Assembly: GCF_004348265.1 (NCBI RefSeq)
Contig: NZ_SMNT01000059.1
Span: 1 to 35,972 of the forward strand
Direction of reading: 5' to 3'
From: Methylobacterium segetis
GTDB taxonomy: Bacteria > Pseudomonadota > Alphaproteobacteria > Rhizobiales > Beijerinckiaceae
DNA length: 35,972 bases
Below, piece after piece: positions 14,902-24,154 of the stretch. Under the pieces are notes generated by a model. It did no database searches, was not told where the DNA came from, and worked only from the letters and a program-made list of their open reading frames with translations. Each line of letters opens with the position of its first letter. The first letter of the stretch is position 1. A program made the translations under genes and the position numbers.

Positions 14902-16065
14902 TCAGCCGCCCGGCCCGTAGCCCACGGCCTCGCGCTTCTCGTCGGGGGTGAGGAAATCCGCCCCCTGCACCCGGCGCCAGAGGGATTCGCGCTCGGGCGC
15001 CAGGGCCTCGATCGCGTCGAGGTCGGGCTCCAGGCTCGCCGGGCCGAAGGCGGGTTCCAGCCAGTGGGCGAGGCTCTCGGCGGTGCGCCGCACCAGCGGG
15101 ATCACGGTCTGGCGGTAGAAGGCGCGGTTGGCCTCGGCGTAGTTGGCGTGGGTGTTGTCGCCGGGCAGGCCGAGGAGGAGCGGCGGCACGCCGAAGGCGA
15201 GCGCGATCTCGCGGGCCGCGCCCGCCTTCGCCTCCACGAAATCCATGTCCTTCGGCGAGAGGGCGAGGGGCTTCCAGTCGAGACCCCCTTCGAGGAGCAG
15301 CGGGCGCCCGGCATTGCCCGCGCCCTGGTAGTTCGCCTCGAGCTCCCCCTTGAGCCGGCTGAACTGCGCCTCGCTCAAGCTGCCGCCGGGCCCGCCGAAG
15401 ACGAGGGCGCCGGAGGGCCGCGCCGCGTTGTCGAGGAGCGCCTTGTTCCAGGCGCCGGCCGCGTTGTGGATGTCGAGGGCCACCGCCGCCGCCTCCATCG
15501 GCGAGAGCCCGTAATGGTCGTCGAGGGGGTGAAACAGGGTCAGGTGCAGGATCGGCGGCAGCCCCGCGCCGGCCTGGTCGAAATGCAGGCGGCGCCCGCC
15601 GACGTCGTAGGCGTAGGCGGCGGGCCAGCCGTCGGGTCCCGGCACCACACGCATCCGGTCGGGCCGCAGCACGTGGATCTCGCGGGGGCGCCCGTCGAGG
15701 CTCACCGCCTCGAGGTAGGCGTTCCCCGAGACCATCAGGTGCCCGTAGAGCGCCTCGAGGAGCCGCGCGCCGCCCTGGCGCGGGTTTGGCCGGGCGAGCA
15801 GGGCGGTCAGCGGGCGCGCAGCCTCGGCGCTCGGCCCCGTGAGGATCAGCGGCAGCGCGGCCGCGGCCTCGGCGACGAGCCGCACGGCCCGGTGCACCAC
15901 CGCATTGCGCTGGAAGCCCTCCCGGGCGAGCGCGCCGCCCTCCCGCGCCGTCCAGACGGCGCGCCCGTCCCCGTAGAGGGCGAAGCTCGGCCCCGCGAGG
16001 GGCGCGGCCTTCGCGGCCGGCACGTATCCCGCGGCCCGCGCGAGCCGGGCGATGAGGTGGGGCAT
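14902..16065 (-). CDS. GTA gp3: HK97-family portal protein
   Basis: A 387-residue portal protein: GDGRAVWTAREGGALAREGFQRNAVVHRAVRLVAEAAAALPL near residues 32-73, then RPNPRQGGARLLEALYGHLMVSGNAYLEAV near 92-121, HLTLFHPLDDHYGLSPMEAAAVALDIHNAAGAWNKALLDNAARPSGAL near 175-222, and FGVPPLLLGLPGDNTHANYAEANRAFYRQTVIPL near 291-324, a highly conserved portal segment. Twelve copies form the channel at the capsid vertex through which terminase feeds DNA. AAGGA lies 8 nt before the ATG. The 169 bp gap to the terminase gene is occupied by a REP-like element. Confidence 0.96.
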   Translation of the reverse strand: MPHLIARLARAAGYVPAAKAAPLAGPSFALYGDGRAVWTAREGGALAREGFQRNAVVHRAVRLVAEAAAALPLILTGPSAEAARPLTALLARPNPRQGGARLLEALYGHLMVSGNAYLEAVSLDGRPREIHVLRPDRMRVVPGPDGWPAAYAYDVGGRRLHFDQAGAGLPPILHLTLFHPLDDHYGLSPMEAAAVALDIHNAAGAWNKALLDNAARPSGALVFGGPGGSLSEAQFSRLKGELEANYQGAGNAGRPLLLEGGLDWKPLALSPKDMDFVEAKAGAAREIALAFGVPPLLLGLPGDNTHANYAEANRAFYRQTVIPLVRRTAESLAHWLEPAFGPASLEPDLDAIEALAPERESLWRRVQGADFLTPDEKREAVGYGPGG

Positions 16066-16096
16066 CGAGGATCCTTGTCGAGGGACGCCGCGGGCT

Positions 16097-16220
16097 CCCT
16101 CTCCCGTCCGGGAGAGGGCGGGGGAGAGGGCGGGGGTGAGGGATGCGGCCTGTCCGGGGAGGTCGCATCCCTCACCCGGTCCGCGTGGCCGCGGACTCAG
16201 ACCTCCCGGACGGGAGAGGT
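16097..16220. repeat. Composite REP-like element between gp2 and gp3
   Basis: CCCTCTCCCG-TC-CGGGAGAGGG (16097-16118) is a perfect palindrome. GGGTGAGGGATGCG (16134-16147) and CGCATCCCTCACCC (16164-16177) are a perfect 14-bp inverted pair with a 16-nt loop. An imperfect copy of the first palindrome closes the element (16201-16220). Confidence 0.75.
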
Positions 16221-16234
16221 GGCGCGCGCCTCCC

Positions 16235-17548
16235 CTACAGGCGCCGGATGCGCGGCTCCGGTGCCGCCCGCAGCAGGAGATGCGTCAGGGCCCAGACGAG
16301 GGCGTCGAGGCGGTCCGGCGAGGCGCCGGTGGAGAGGCCGTCCGGGCCGAAATCGCACATCTCGTCCTCGAGCGCCGGCAGCGCGCCCACATGGCGGACG
16401 CGCCCTTTCGCGTAGAGCACCGAGACGGGCTCGGCCCGCAGGTACTTGCCCCGGCTCGCCCGCACCGCCGTCACCGGCACGCTCGGGTCGACCTCGCGGA
16501 GGACCGCCTCGGCCATCTCGCCGCCCTGGTTCACCTCGACGACGAGGGCGTCGGCCTGGAGCCGGTGGTAGAGGGCGAGCGCCGCCGAGGCCCAGGCCTG
16601 GGGCGTCGCCCGCGCCAGGGTCGCGTCGGCCAGCACGTAGGCGTTCGCGCCGAGGGCGCCCGCCGCCACGATCCCGCAGGCATCCGCCCCGGCCCGCGAG
16701 GAGGCCGGCGGGTCGACCGCCACCACGATCCGCGCCAGCGCCTCGGGGGCGCAGGCGATGCGGGCCGCCTCCAGCCCGGGCCGGGTCCAGAGGGCGTCCG
16801 GCCGGTCCTCGATCAACTCGCCGTCGAGTTCCTGGCGCCCGAGCCGGGTGCCCGCGTAGCGACCCACCACCTCCGCCAGGAAGGCGGGGGCGAGGTTGTC
16901 CGCGTTGTCGGCGGTGCGGGCGCGGGTCAGGACCGTGCGCGGATCGGCGATGAGCCGCCGGATCAGCGGGATCGGCCGCGGCGTGGTCGTCACGAGCCCG
17001 CGCGGGCGCCGCCCGAGGCGCAGGCCGAATTGCAGCATGTCGTAGGCGGCCTCGCCGTGCCGCCACTTGGCGATCTCGTCCGACCACGCGGCCCCGAATT
17101 GCGGCCCGCGCAGCGAATCCGGCTCCTCGGCCGAGAAGGCCAGGGCCACCGCCCCGTTCGGCCATTCGAGCCGCCGCCGCGAGGGGGACCAGCACGGCCG
17201 GGAGCCCCGGTCGGGCAGCGCGAGGAGGCCGGAGGGCCCCTCGATCATCACGTCGCGCACATCCGCGACGGTCTCGCCGACGAGCGCGATGCGCCCGACC
17301 GGCTCCGACGTGAAGGCGGGATCGCCCATCGCCAGCGCGCTCACCCACTCGGCGCCCGCCCGGGTCTTGCCGCAGCCGCGGCCGCCGATCAGCGCCCAGG
17401 TCGTCCAAGCTGCGCGGTCCGGCCCGCAGGGCGGCAGCTGGTCGGCGCGGGCGAGGTGCAGCCAGTCACGGGCCAGGGCCGCGAGGAGGCGGGGCGGCAG
17501 GCTCTCCAGGAAGGCCGGCAGAAGCCCGCTCGCCTGCGAAAGCCGCAT
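16235..17548 (-). CDS. GTA gp2: large terminase (ATPase/nuclease)
   Basis: A 437-residue terminase. Walker A is GGRGCGKT at residues 55-62, with the acidic ATPase motif in AAWSDEIAKW and coupling motif GLVTTTPRPIPLIRRL. The RuvC-like nuclease domain carries its acidic residues in VVAVDPPAS, ALVVEVNQGGEM and PDRLDALVWALT. It packages host DNA into GTA heads. The frame opens at a GTG at 17665, but the first 39 codons run over the upstream gene and lack family similarity; starting at the ATG at 17548 gives the conserved LLAALARDWLHLARADQLPP opening. With this start the gene still overlaps the end of the upstream gene by 83 nt, so coupling is likely. Confidence 0.95.
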   Translation of the reverse strand: MRLSQASGLLPAFLESLPPRLLAALARDWLHLARADQLPPCGPDRAAWTTWALIGGRGCGKTRAGAEWVSALAMGDPAFTSEPVGRIALVGETVADVRDVMIEGPSGLLALPDRGSRPCWSPSRRRLEWPNGAVALAFSAEEPDSLRGPQFGAAWSDEIAKWRHGEAAYDMLQFGLRLGRRPRGLVTTTPRPIPLIRRLIADPRTVLTRARTADNADNLAPAFLAEVVGRYAGTRLGRQELDGELIEDRPDALWTRPGLEAARIACAPEALARIVVAVDPPASSRAGADACGIVAAGALGANAYVLADATLARATPQAWASAALALYHRLQADALVVEVNQGGEMAEAVLREVDPSVPVTAVRASRGKYLRAEPVSVLYAKGRVRHVGALPALEDEMCDFGPDGLSTGASPDRLDALVWALTHLLLRAAPEPRIRRL

Positions 17549-18260
17549 AGCGGCGCGCGATCTCCGCGCGCAGGGCGGGCAGGTCGAGGGGCGCTCCCTC
17601 CCGGCCGGCGGGGACATCCTGCGCGTCGGAGCCCGGTCGGCGCGTGGCATGGCCGTCTCCGTCACGCTGCGGCGGCGCCGCGTCGAGGTCGTCGAGGAGG
17701 CGCTTCAGGCCGCCGAGGTCGCGCAGCACCCGCGCGGAATCGGGCAGGCCCGGCTCCTCGCGCAAAGCCGCGTCGAAGCGCACGATCTGGCGGGCGACCT
17801 GGGCGTGCAACGCCGCCCGCAGGGCCGGGCCGGCGAAGCCGTCCGCCTCCCGCCGCATCGTCCGGCCCGCGGCGGCGCGGCGGCGCACCGTCAGGCCGTG
17901 GGAGCGGAGGAAGCCGCGGGCGGCCCAGCGGCTCGGGGAGAGGGCCGCCTCGAGGTCGCGCGGGTCGATCGTCGGGTTGTGGTAGAGGCGGCCGAGGCTC
18001 GCGACCCGCTCCGGCGTCCAGGCCGGTCCGGGCATGTGTCCGCGCGCCTTCGATCCGCTCCCCTTGGATCCCTGCGCATGGGATGCGTGCGCCTGGGATC
18101 CGTGCGTCGCGCGCCAGCCGAAGCGGCGGTTCCAGCGCCGCAGGGTGAGCGGAGCGACGCCGATCTCGCCCGCCAGCACCATGAGGCTGCGCCCGGTGCC
18201 GCGCACCAGCGCCTCGGCGGCCGCGACACACTCGGGCGGGTATCGGCCGATCCGCGCCAT
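17466..18260 (-). CDS. GTA gp1-like protein, candidate small terminase, with HTH
   Basis: A 264-residue protein, much larger than R. capsulatus gp1 (about 100 aa). Residues 24-50 (SLMVLAGEIGVAPLTLRRWNRRFGWR) are a good helix-turn-helix. A second putative DNA-binding segment spans about 78-130 (PAWTPERVASLGRLYHNPTIDPRDLEAAL, WAARGFLRSHGLTVRRR). A His/Ser/Gly-rich linker near 52-75 is encoded by imperfect short repeats. The C-terminus is Pro-rich and overlaps gp2 by 83 nt. Position directly upstream of the large terminase and the HTH suggest a small terminase subunit; an operon regulator is the main alternative. The assignment rests on context and motif, not on recognised family similarity. Confidence 0.7.
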   Translation of the reverse strand: MARIGRYPPECVAAAEALVRGTGRSLMVLAGEIGVAPLTLRRWNRRFGWRATHGSQAHASHAQGSKGSGSKARGHMPGPAWTPERVASLGRLYHNPTIDPRDLEAALSPSRWAARGFLRSHGLTVRRRAAAGRTMRREADGFAGPALRAALHAQVARQIVRFDAALREEPGLPDSARVLRDLGGLKRLLDDLDAAPPQRDGDGHATRRPGSDAQDVPAGREGAPLDLPALRAEIARRYAAFAGERASAGLPGEPAAPPPRGPGP

Positions 18261-18299
18261 CGTCCCCGCCGTCTCGTCACATTTCTGGAGTGTTCCCGT

Positions 18300-18328
18300 T
18301 TTGTACCCGAGGAGCGCGCCGCTGTCAA
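18300..18328 (-). promoter_or_regulatory. Sigma70-like promoter of the GTA head operon
   Basis: On the minus strand TTGACA (18328-18323) and TACAAA (18305-18300) are separated by 17 bp. Transcription would start around 18293, giving a leader of about 33 nt before the ATG at 18260. Confidence 0.65.
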
Positions 18329-18333
18329 CCTGA

Positions 18334-18354
18334 AAAAGCCTAAGACCGGCTTTT
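18334..18354 (-). terminator. Terminator of the small gene at 18399-18650
   Basis: AAAAGCC and GGCTTTT flank a 7-nt loop. On the minus strand the stem is followed by a run of five T. It separates this gene from the GTA promoter. Confidence 0.7.
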
Positions 18355-18398
18355 ATTCCGGACGGCGCGCCGCCCGCGTACGAGGTCGTACCTGCCGC

Positions 18399-18650
18399 TC
18401 AGGCCGAAGGCTCGGAGAGCCGCGCCCGGTGGCGCGCCACCACATCCCGGATGGCAGGGATGAGGCCGCTGCTTGCGGGCCAGGATTCGAGGGCCTCGGC
18501 CAGGGCGTCGACCGCCCGGATCTGGGCGCTCAATCCGTCGATGCCCGACAGGTAGTCCCAGATGGCGCGGTCCGCGTGCTCGACGCCGGCGGGGTCGTCG
18601 GTCGCCGCGAGGCCGTCGAGGGTCTTCAGGAGGGGGTCCAGGGCTGTCAT
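18399..18650 (-). CDS. Small hypothetical protein
   Basis: An 83-residue, mostly helical acidic protein (MTALDPLLKTLDGLAATDDP, then RAIWDYLSGIDGLSAQIRAVDALAEALESWPASSGLIPAIRDVVARHRARLSE) that I do not recognise. It has no signal peptide, Cys or known motif. The frame is open upstream as far as 18821, but only the part from the ATG at 18650 reads like a natural protein. It is divergent from the kinase gene, with 169 bp between the two starts, and has its own terminator, so it is probably a separate short transcript. Confidence 0.65.
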   Translation of the reverse strand: MTALDPLLKTLDGLAATDDPAGVEHADRAIWDYLSGIDGLSAQIRAVDALAEALESWPASSGLIPAIRDVVARHRARLSEPSA

Positions 18651-18819
18651 CCCGCTCCATATGGGGCGGCTCATCGCCCTCGGCGACGGGCGGAGCCGCC
18701 GCTCCGGCGATCGTCCCGGTTCCGTGCCGGGGGCCTGCCGGAACGGGGCATGGCTCGGCACGTTGACCGGCGCCTGCATTGCGCACATCAGCGAGGGCAA
18801 AGGGCGAATCGGGAGAATC

Positions 18820-19863
18820 ATGGCAGCGGAAACACCAGTGTCCGGGGTGGGCCACGGCCGCTTCGAGGTGGGGGACGCGTTCCGGCGCTTCGCCGATTTC
18901 GTCCCGCTGATGATGTGGCGCGCCGATCCTCAGGGTCAGGCGGTCCACCACAACGAATGCTGGCTCGAATTCACCGGGCGCAGCGCCGAGGAGGAGATCG
19001 GCGACGGCTGGCGGCGGGGCCTGCATCCGGACGATTTCGCCCGCCACGCCGCCCTCGTCGCGGAGGCCTATTCCGAGCGCCGCCCCTTCACCGTCGAGTT
19101 CCGCCTGCGCCGCCACGACGGCTCCTATCGCTGGCTCCTCGAGACCGGCCGCCCGCTGGAGGACGATGCCGGCTTCCACGGCTATCTCGGCTCCTGCTTC
19201 GACATCACCGACCGCAAGCACGCCGAGGAGCATATCGAGCAGGCCCTCTCCGAGAAGGAGGCGCTGCTCGCCGAGGTCTACCACCGGGTCCGCAACAACC
19301 TGCAGGTGATGGTCAGCCTGATCGGCCTGTACGGCCGGGCCGCGCCGGACCCCTGCCGGGGCAGCTTCGAGGCGCTGGGCCAGCGGGTCCGGGCGATCGC
19401 GCTGGTGCAGCAGCACCTGCACGAGGCGCCCCACATCGCCTCGATCGACCTGCGCGACTACCTGCACCGGCTCGCCTCCGGGCTCGGCCAGTTGCGCCGC
19501 GCCGGCCGCATCGGCGTCACGGTCGGCGGCAGCGGCACCGGCTTCGTCGAGCCCCGCACCGCCAACGCCCTCGGCATGATCGTCGCCGAGGTGGTGGCCG
19601 AGTGCCTCGACGCCACCGCCGAGACGGTGGCCTGCACCATCGCCATCACCATCGACGCGGCGGCCGGCGGCCCGGTGCGGCTCACCGTCGCCTCGGGCGC
19701 CGGGGAGGCGGCGGAGGCCGGGCGGCCGGACGTGCCGAAGCTCGGGCCGCGCCTCATCGCCGCCTACGCGGCCCAGGCCGAGATCGCCGTGCGGGGTTCC
19801 GCCTCGATGGACGATCCGCTGGAGCTGCAACTGCCCGAGCCGCGGGTCGACGACGCGACCTGA
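18820..19863 (+). CDS. PAS-containing HWE/HisKA_2-type sensor kinase with degenerate ATPase domain
   Basis: A 347-residue soluble protein. Residues about 20-130 are a PAS domain with PAC end (LMMWRADPQGQAVHHNECWLEFTGRS to GYLGSCFDITDRK). The dimerisation/phosphoacceptor helix follows, with H155 in EVYHRVRNNLQVMVSLI, the HisKA_2 signature. The C-terminal region is the right length for an ATPase domain but poor in motifs: the N-box Asn is not visible (IVAEVVAECLDAT where relatives have ELVTNALKHA), the DxGxG motif is replaced by SGAGEA, and only LGPRLIAAYA recalls the last glycine box. GGGAG precedes the ATG at 18820. No response regulator gene is adjacent. It may bind signal or partner rather than autophosphorylate (inference). 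Confidence 0.85.
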   Translation: MAAETPVSGVGHGRFEVGDAFRRFADFVPLMMWRADPQGQAVHHNECWLEFTGRSAEEEIGDGWRRGLHPDDFARHAALVAEAYSERRPFTVEFRLRRHDGSYRWLLETGRPLEDDAGFHGYLGSCFDITDRKHAEEHIEQALSEKEALLAEVYHRVRNNLQVMVSLIGLYGRAAPDPCRGSFEALGQRVRAIALVQQHLHEAPHIASIDLRDYLHRLASGLGQLRRAGRIGVTVGGSGTGFVEPRTANALGMIVAEVVAECLDATAETVACTIAITIDAAAGGPVRLTVASGAGEAAEAGRPDVPKLGPRLIAAYAAQAEIAVRGSASMDDPLELQLPEPRVDDAT

Positions 19864-19939
19864 ACGCCGCCCGCGATTCGCATCCCCCGGGCGGCGCGCC
19901 TATATCCCGCCCGACGCTGAACCCCTCGACCGGCCGCCG

Positions 19940-20362
19940 ATGCTTCCGCCCCTACCGACCATCATCGAGAATTTCGAGTTCCTGGAGGAGTGGGACGACC
20001 GCTACGCCTACGTGATCGAGCTCGGCCGCGCGATGCCGCGCCTGAGCCCGGAGCATTGCACGGAGGAGAACCGGGTCCACGGCTGCGAGAGCCAGGTCTG
20101 GCTCGAATCGCATCTCGACGAATCCGGCCCCAAGCCGATCCTCGCCCTGGCGGGCGAGAGCGATTCGAGCATCACCCGCGGCCTCGTCGCCCTGATGATC
20201 GCGATCTACGCCGACAAGTCTCCGGAGGAGATCGCGGTCACCGACGGGCTCGACGTCTTCCGCCAGCTCGATTTCGGGAACCACATCACCTCGAAGCGGG
20301 CCGGGGGCCTGCGCGCCATGAACGAGCGCATCCAGCGCGAGGCCCGCAAGCTCAGCGCCTGA
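19940..20362 (+). CDS. sufE: SufE, cysteine desulfuration protein
   Basis: The 140-residue protein fits SufE in length and sequence. IIENFEFLEEWDDRYAYVIELGRAMP opens the family domain, the sulfur-accepting cysteine is C49 in NRVHGCESQVW, and the core continues GESDSSITRGLVALMIAIYADKSPEEI. SufE takes persulfide sulfur from the cysteine desulfurase SufS and passes it to the Fe-S scaffold. No other suf gene lies in the window. The start is the ATG at 19940, 76 bp after the kinase stop. Confidence 0.95.
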   Translation: MLPPLPTIIENFEFLEEWDDRYAYVIELGRAMPRLSPEHCTEENRVHGCESQVWLESHLDESGPKPILALAGESDSSITRGLVALMIAIYADKSPEEIAVTDGLDVFRQLDFGNHITSKRAGGLRAMNERIQREARKLSA

Positions 20363-20402
20363 CCGGCCCGGCTCTTCCCTCACCGGACCCCTGGGGCCGC
20401 CC

Positions 20403-20672
20403 TCATTTGGGGGCGCAGCCGATGCAGATCCCCTTCTGGATCCGGTCGTCCTCCTTCTGCTGCGGCGTCCGCTCCGTCCGGTCCGTCGCCGTCGTCCCGC
20501 CCGCGGCGGCACCCGGCGGCTTCGTCCGGCCGACCGAGGAGGTGTTGGGCGCCGTCACCGTCGAGGCCGGCCCCCCGCCGGTCCCGGTCTCGGCGGGAGC
20601 CTGGGCGGCGGCGGGCAGGATCGTCAGGGCGGCCAGCGTCAGGCCGGCGGCGAGGGGGCGCATCGGGGACAT
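20403..20672 (-). CDS. Small secreted protein with a C-terminal CxxC
   Basis: An 89-residue protein with a signal peptide (MSPMRPLAAGLTLAALTILP, cleavage after AAAQA near residue 25). A low-complexity Gly/Thr/Pro/Ala linker follows, and the protein ends in EDDRIQKGICIGCAPK with two cysteines two residues apart. The strong site GGAAGGAG about 7 nt before the ATG at 20672 identifies this as a gene, although the same frame is open far upstream. Function unknown; the CxxC could bind metal or be redox-active in the periplasm. It is 50 bp beyond the carboxypeptidase stop and may share its transcript. Confidence 0.75.
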   Translation of the reverse strand: MSPMRPLAAGLTLAALTILPAAAQAPAETGTGGGPASTVTAPNTSSVGRTKPPGAAAGGTTATDRTERTPQQKEDDRIQKGICIGCAPK

Positions 20673-20722
20673 CGGGGTTCTCCTTCCCGGCCCCAACGCC
20701 GCAGGGCGGCTCAGGTTCGCCC

Positions 20723-22219
<1,497 letters not shown>

Positions 22220-22452
22220 GCTGTCTCCTGTGCTCCTGGCTCCGGCCCGGGCGGCTCGGTGCCCCGAACCTGCCGGCGAGGGCCGCGGGAGACGCCGCCC
22301 GAGCCCTGCGGGCCCGCCCTTCCGGGCCGGCGCCTCGCGCGGGAAACGGCCGTCCTCGTCGAGCGGCGGGATCGGACGCATGCGAAGGGCGGAGGCGGGC
22401 GTCTAGCCCGCTCCCGCCCCGATTTTCGCGGAAGACGCTTGCGGCGCGCCCG

Positions 22453-22800
22453 TCAGCAGCGCAGGCGGCGGCCTTCGCGCTGCCCGTGCACCTGCCAGTG
22501 CAGCAGGCCGGACTCCATCTTGCCGCGCTCGACGGCGCGCCGGACGTCGGGATTGCAGCGGAGATATTCGCGCTCGTTGAAGGCGGAGTCGCCGCGGGAG
22601 CGCGGCCCGCGATCGCGGTAGCCCTCGTCGCGGTCCCGGTACCCGTAGTCACGGTCCCGGCCGCCGTAATCGCGGTCCCTGGAGCCGTAGTCGCGGTCGC
22701 GGTATCCGTAATCCGAGCCGCCGTAGGGTTGAGCCCAGCCCGTGCCCACCGACCCCATCAGGGTCAGGCCCACCGCTGCCATTGCCCAGATTGCCTTCAT
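22453..22800 (-). CDS. Secreted protein with DYG-x-RDR repeats
   Basis: A 115-residue protein: signal peptide MKAIWAMAAVGLTLMGSVGT with cleavage after GWA near residue 23, then a repeat zone (about 27-65) built from seven-residue units of the type DYG-x-RDR, and a C-terminal module EYLRCNPDVRRAVERGKMESGLLHWQVHGQREGRRLRC. That module resembles the YL-NPDV-AAV-G-F--G--H----G--EGR motif found in various secreted or surface bacterial proteins. AAGGAGG precedes the ATG. The repeat zone is rich in Tyr, Asp and Arg and probably disordered. Function unknown. The 233 bp between it and the carboxypeptidase start (22220-22452) shows no gene. Confidence 0.75.
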   Translation of the reverse strand: MKAIWAMAAVGLTLMGSVGTGWAQPYGGSDYGYRDRDYGSRDRDYGGRDRDYGYRDRDEGYRDRGPRSRGDSAFNEREYLRCNPDVRRAVERGKMESGLLHWQVHGQREGRRLRC

Positions 22801-22915
22801 TCTGCGTGTCCTCCTTGACGGCCGCTCAACGCTCCGAGCGGGAGTTGGTTCGATCCTCGCAGGCTAACGGTCGGCGCCCGCGTCTGCCAAGCCGCTGCGG
22901 ATAGCGGAGCGCGGC

Positions 22916-23965
22916 TCAGCCAAGCGCGTCGGCGAAGCGCAACGCTGCGGCCCGGATCACCTCCGCCGCCCGCGTCACGCCGGCCCGGTCGACGTCGAGA
23001 TGGGTCGTCACGCGGATCTGGTGGGTGCCGATCGCCCGCACCCGGACGTCCTCGGCGAGGCAGGCCTGCGCGAAGGCGGCGGCCGGGATGCCGAGGCCCT
23101 CGACCGAGAAGACCAGGATGTTCGACTGCCCGGCCGTCGGGTCGAAGGCGAGCCCCGGCAGGTCCCGGACCGCCTCGTGGATCAGGCGCAGGTTCGCGTT
23201 GTCGGCGGCGAGCTGCTCGATGTGGTGGTCCAGCGCGTAGAGGCCGGCCGCGGCGAGCACGCCCGACTGGCGCATGGCACCGCCGAGCCGGTACTTCCAG
23301 CGCCACGCCTCCACCACGAAGTCCTTCGTGCCGCAGAGCACCGCGCCGACCGGGCAGCCGAGGCCCTTGCTGAGGTCGAGCCAGACGCTGTCGAAGCCGG
23401 CCGCGTACTCGGCCGCCGGGATGCCGGTGGCCACCACCGCGTTCAGCAGGCGCGCCCCGTCGATATGGGCCTTCAGCCCCCGCGCGTGGGCGATGTCGCG
23501 GATGCGCCGCATGTCGGCGAGATCCCAGACCGAACCGCCGCTGAAGCTCGTCGTCTGCTCCACCGAGACGAGGCGCGAGCGCGGGGCCGTGCGGGCGGGC
23601 GTCCGGATCGCGGCCTCGAACTGCTCCGGGCTGTAGATGCCGGCCGGCGTCCGCAGCGGCGCCACCGAGACGCCGCCGATCGCCGCCGAGCCGGCGGCCT
23701 CCGGGTTGTAGATGTGGGACTGGTCGTCGACGATGATCTCGTCGCCGGCCTGCGTCTGCACCAGGATCGAAACCAGGTTGCACATCGTGCCCGAGGGCAT
23801 GAACACGCCGTCCTCCTGGCCGAGCAGCGCCGCCACGCGCTCGCAGAGGGCCCGCGTCGTCGGATCGGAATCCGACTGCTCGTCGCCGACCACGGCCCGG
23901 GCCATCGCCTCGCGCATGCCCGGCGTCGGACGCGTCTGGGTGTCGCTGTAGAGATCGATCGTCAC
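22916..23965 (-). CDS. ltaE: Low-specificity L-threonine aldolase (PLP enzyme)
   Basis: A 349-residue enzyme of the beta-eliminating lyase/threonine aldolase family. It opens with IDLYSDTQTRPTPGMREAM and contains the ring-stacking histidine in DDQSHIYNPEA (H84), the cofactor aspartate in AHIDGARLLNA (D169) and the Schiff-base lysine in LDLSKGLGCPVG (K200). It cleaves threonine or allo-threonine to glycine and acetaldehyde in the cytoplasm. The start is a GTG at 23965 with only a weak ribosome binding site, but it begins exactly at the family N-terminus. It is divergent from the dehydrogenase gene at 24155, with an AT-rich palindrome between them. A related beta-hydroxy amino acid could be the natural substrate. 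Confidence 0.9.
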   Translation of the reverse strand: MTIDLYSDTQTRPTPGMREAMARAVVGDEQSDSDPTTRALCERVAALLGQEDGVFMPSGTMCNLVSILVQTQAGDEIIVDDQSHIYNPEAAGSAAIGGVSVAPLRTPAGIYSPEQFEAAIRTPARTAPRSRLVSVEQTTSFSGGSVWDLADMRRIRDIAHARGLKAHIDGARLLNAVVATGIPAAEYAAGFDSVWLDLSKGLGCPVGAVLCGTKDFVVEAWRWKYRLGGAMRQSGVLAAAGLYALDHHIEQLAADNANLRLIHEAVRDLPGLAFDPTAGQSNILVFSVEGLGIPAAAFAQACLAEDVRVRAIGTHQIRVTTHLDVDRAGVTRAAEVIRAAALRFADALG

Positions 23966-24070
23966 GGCGATAAACTCGTTGGGTTGTCGATGCGCCCGCC
24001 GGAGGGCCGAGCCGTCCTAGCCCGGGGCGGGCCCGCTGCCCAGGCTCGGAACCCGGGCTTCATTCGAATT

Positions 24071-24090
24071 GAATTTTGTATTACAAATTC
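24071..24090. promoter_or_regulatory. Palindromic operator candidate for a GntR/FCD regulator
   Basis: The core TTGTA-T-TACAA (24076-24086) is a perfect palindrome inside GAATTTTGTATTACAAATTC, nearly symmetrical apart from one extra T. It fits the FadR-type pattern T-N-G-T-NNN-A-C-N-A and lies in the only AT-rich stretch between two divergent genes. Two GntR genes lie nearby. Confidence 0.55.
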
Positions 24091-24154
24091 AGTCAGAGAC
24101 AAGACGCTCGCCGGTCCGTGGGTTCGGAACCCGGCGCGCCCATGGGAGGACGGG

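Noticed and set aside
1..18260. A normal prophage rather than a GTA
   Set aside because: Gene order and families match alphaproteobacterial GTA gp1-gp15, and there are no integrase, repressor or replication genes.
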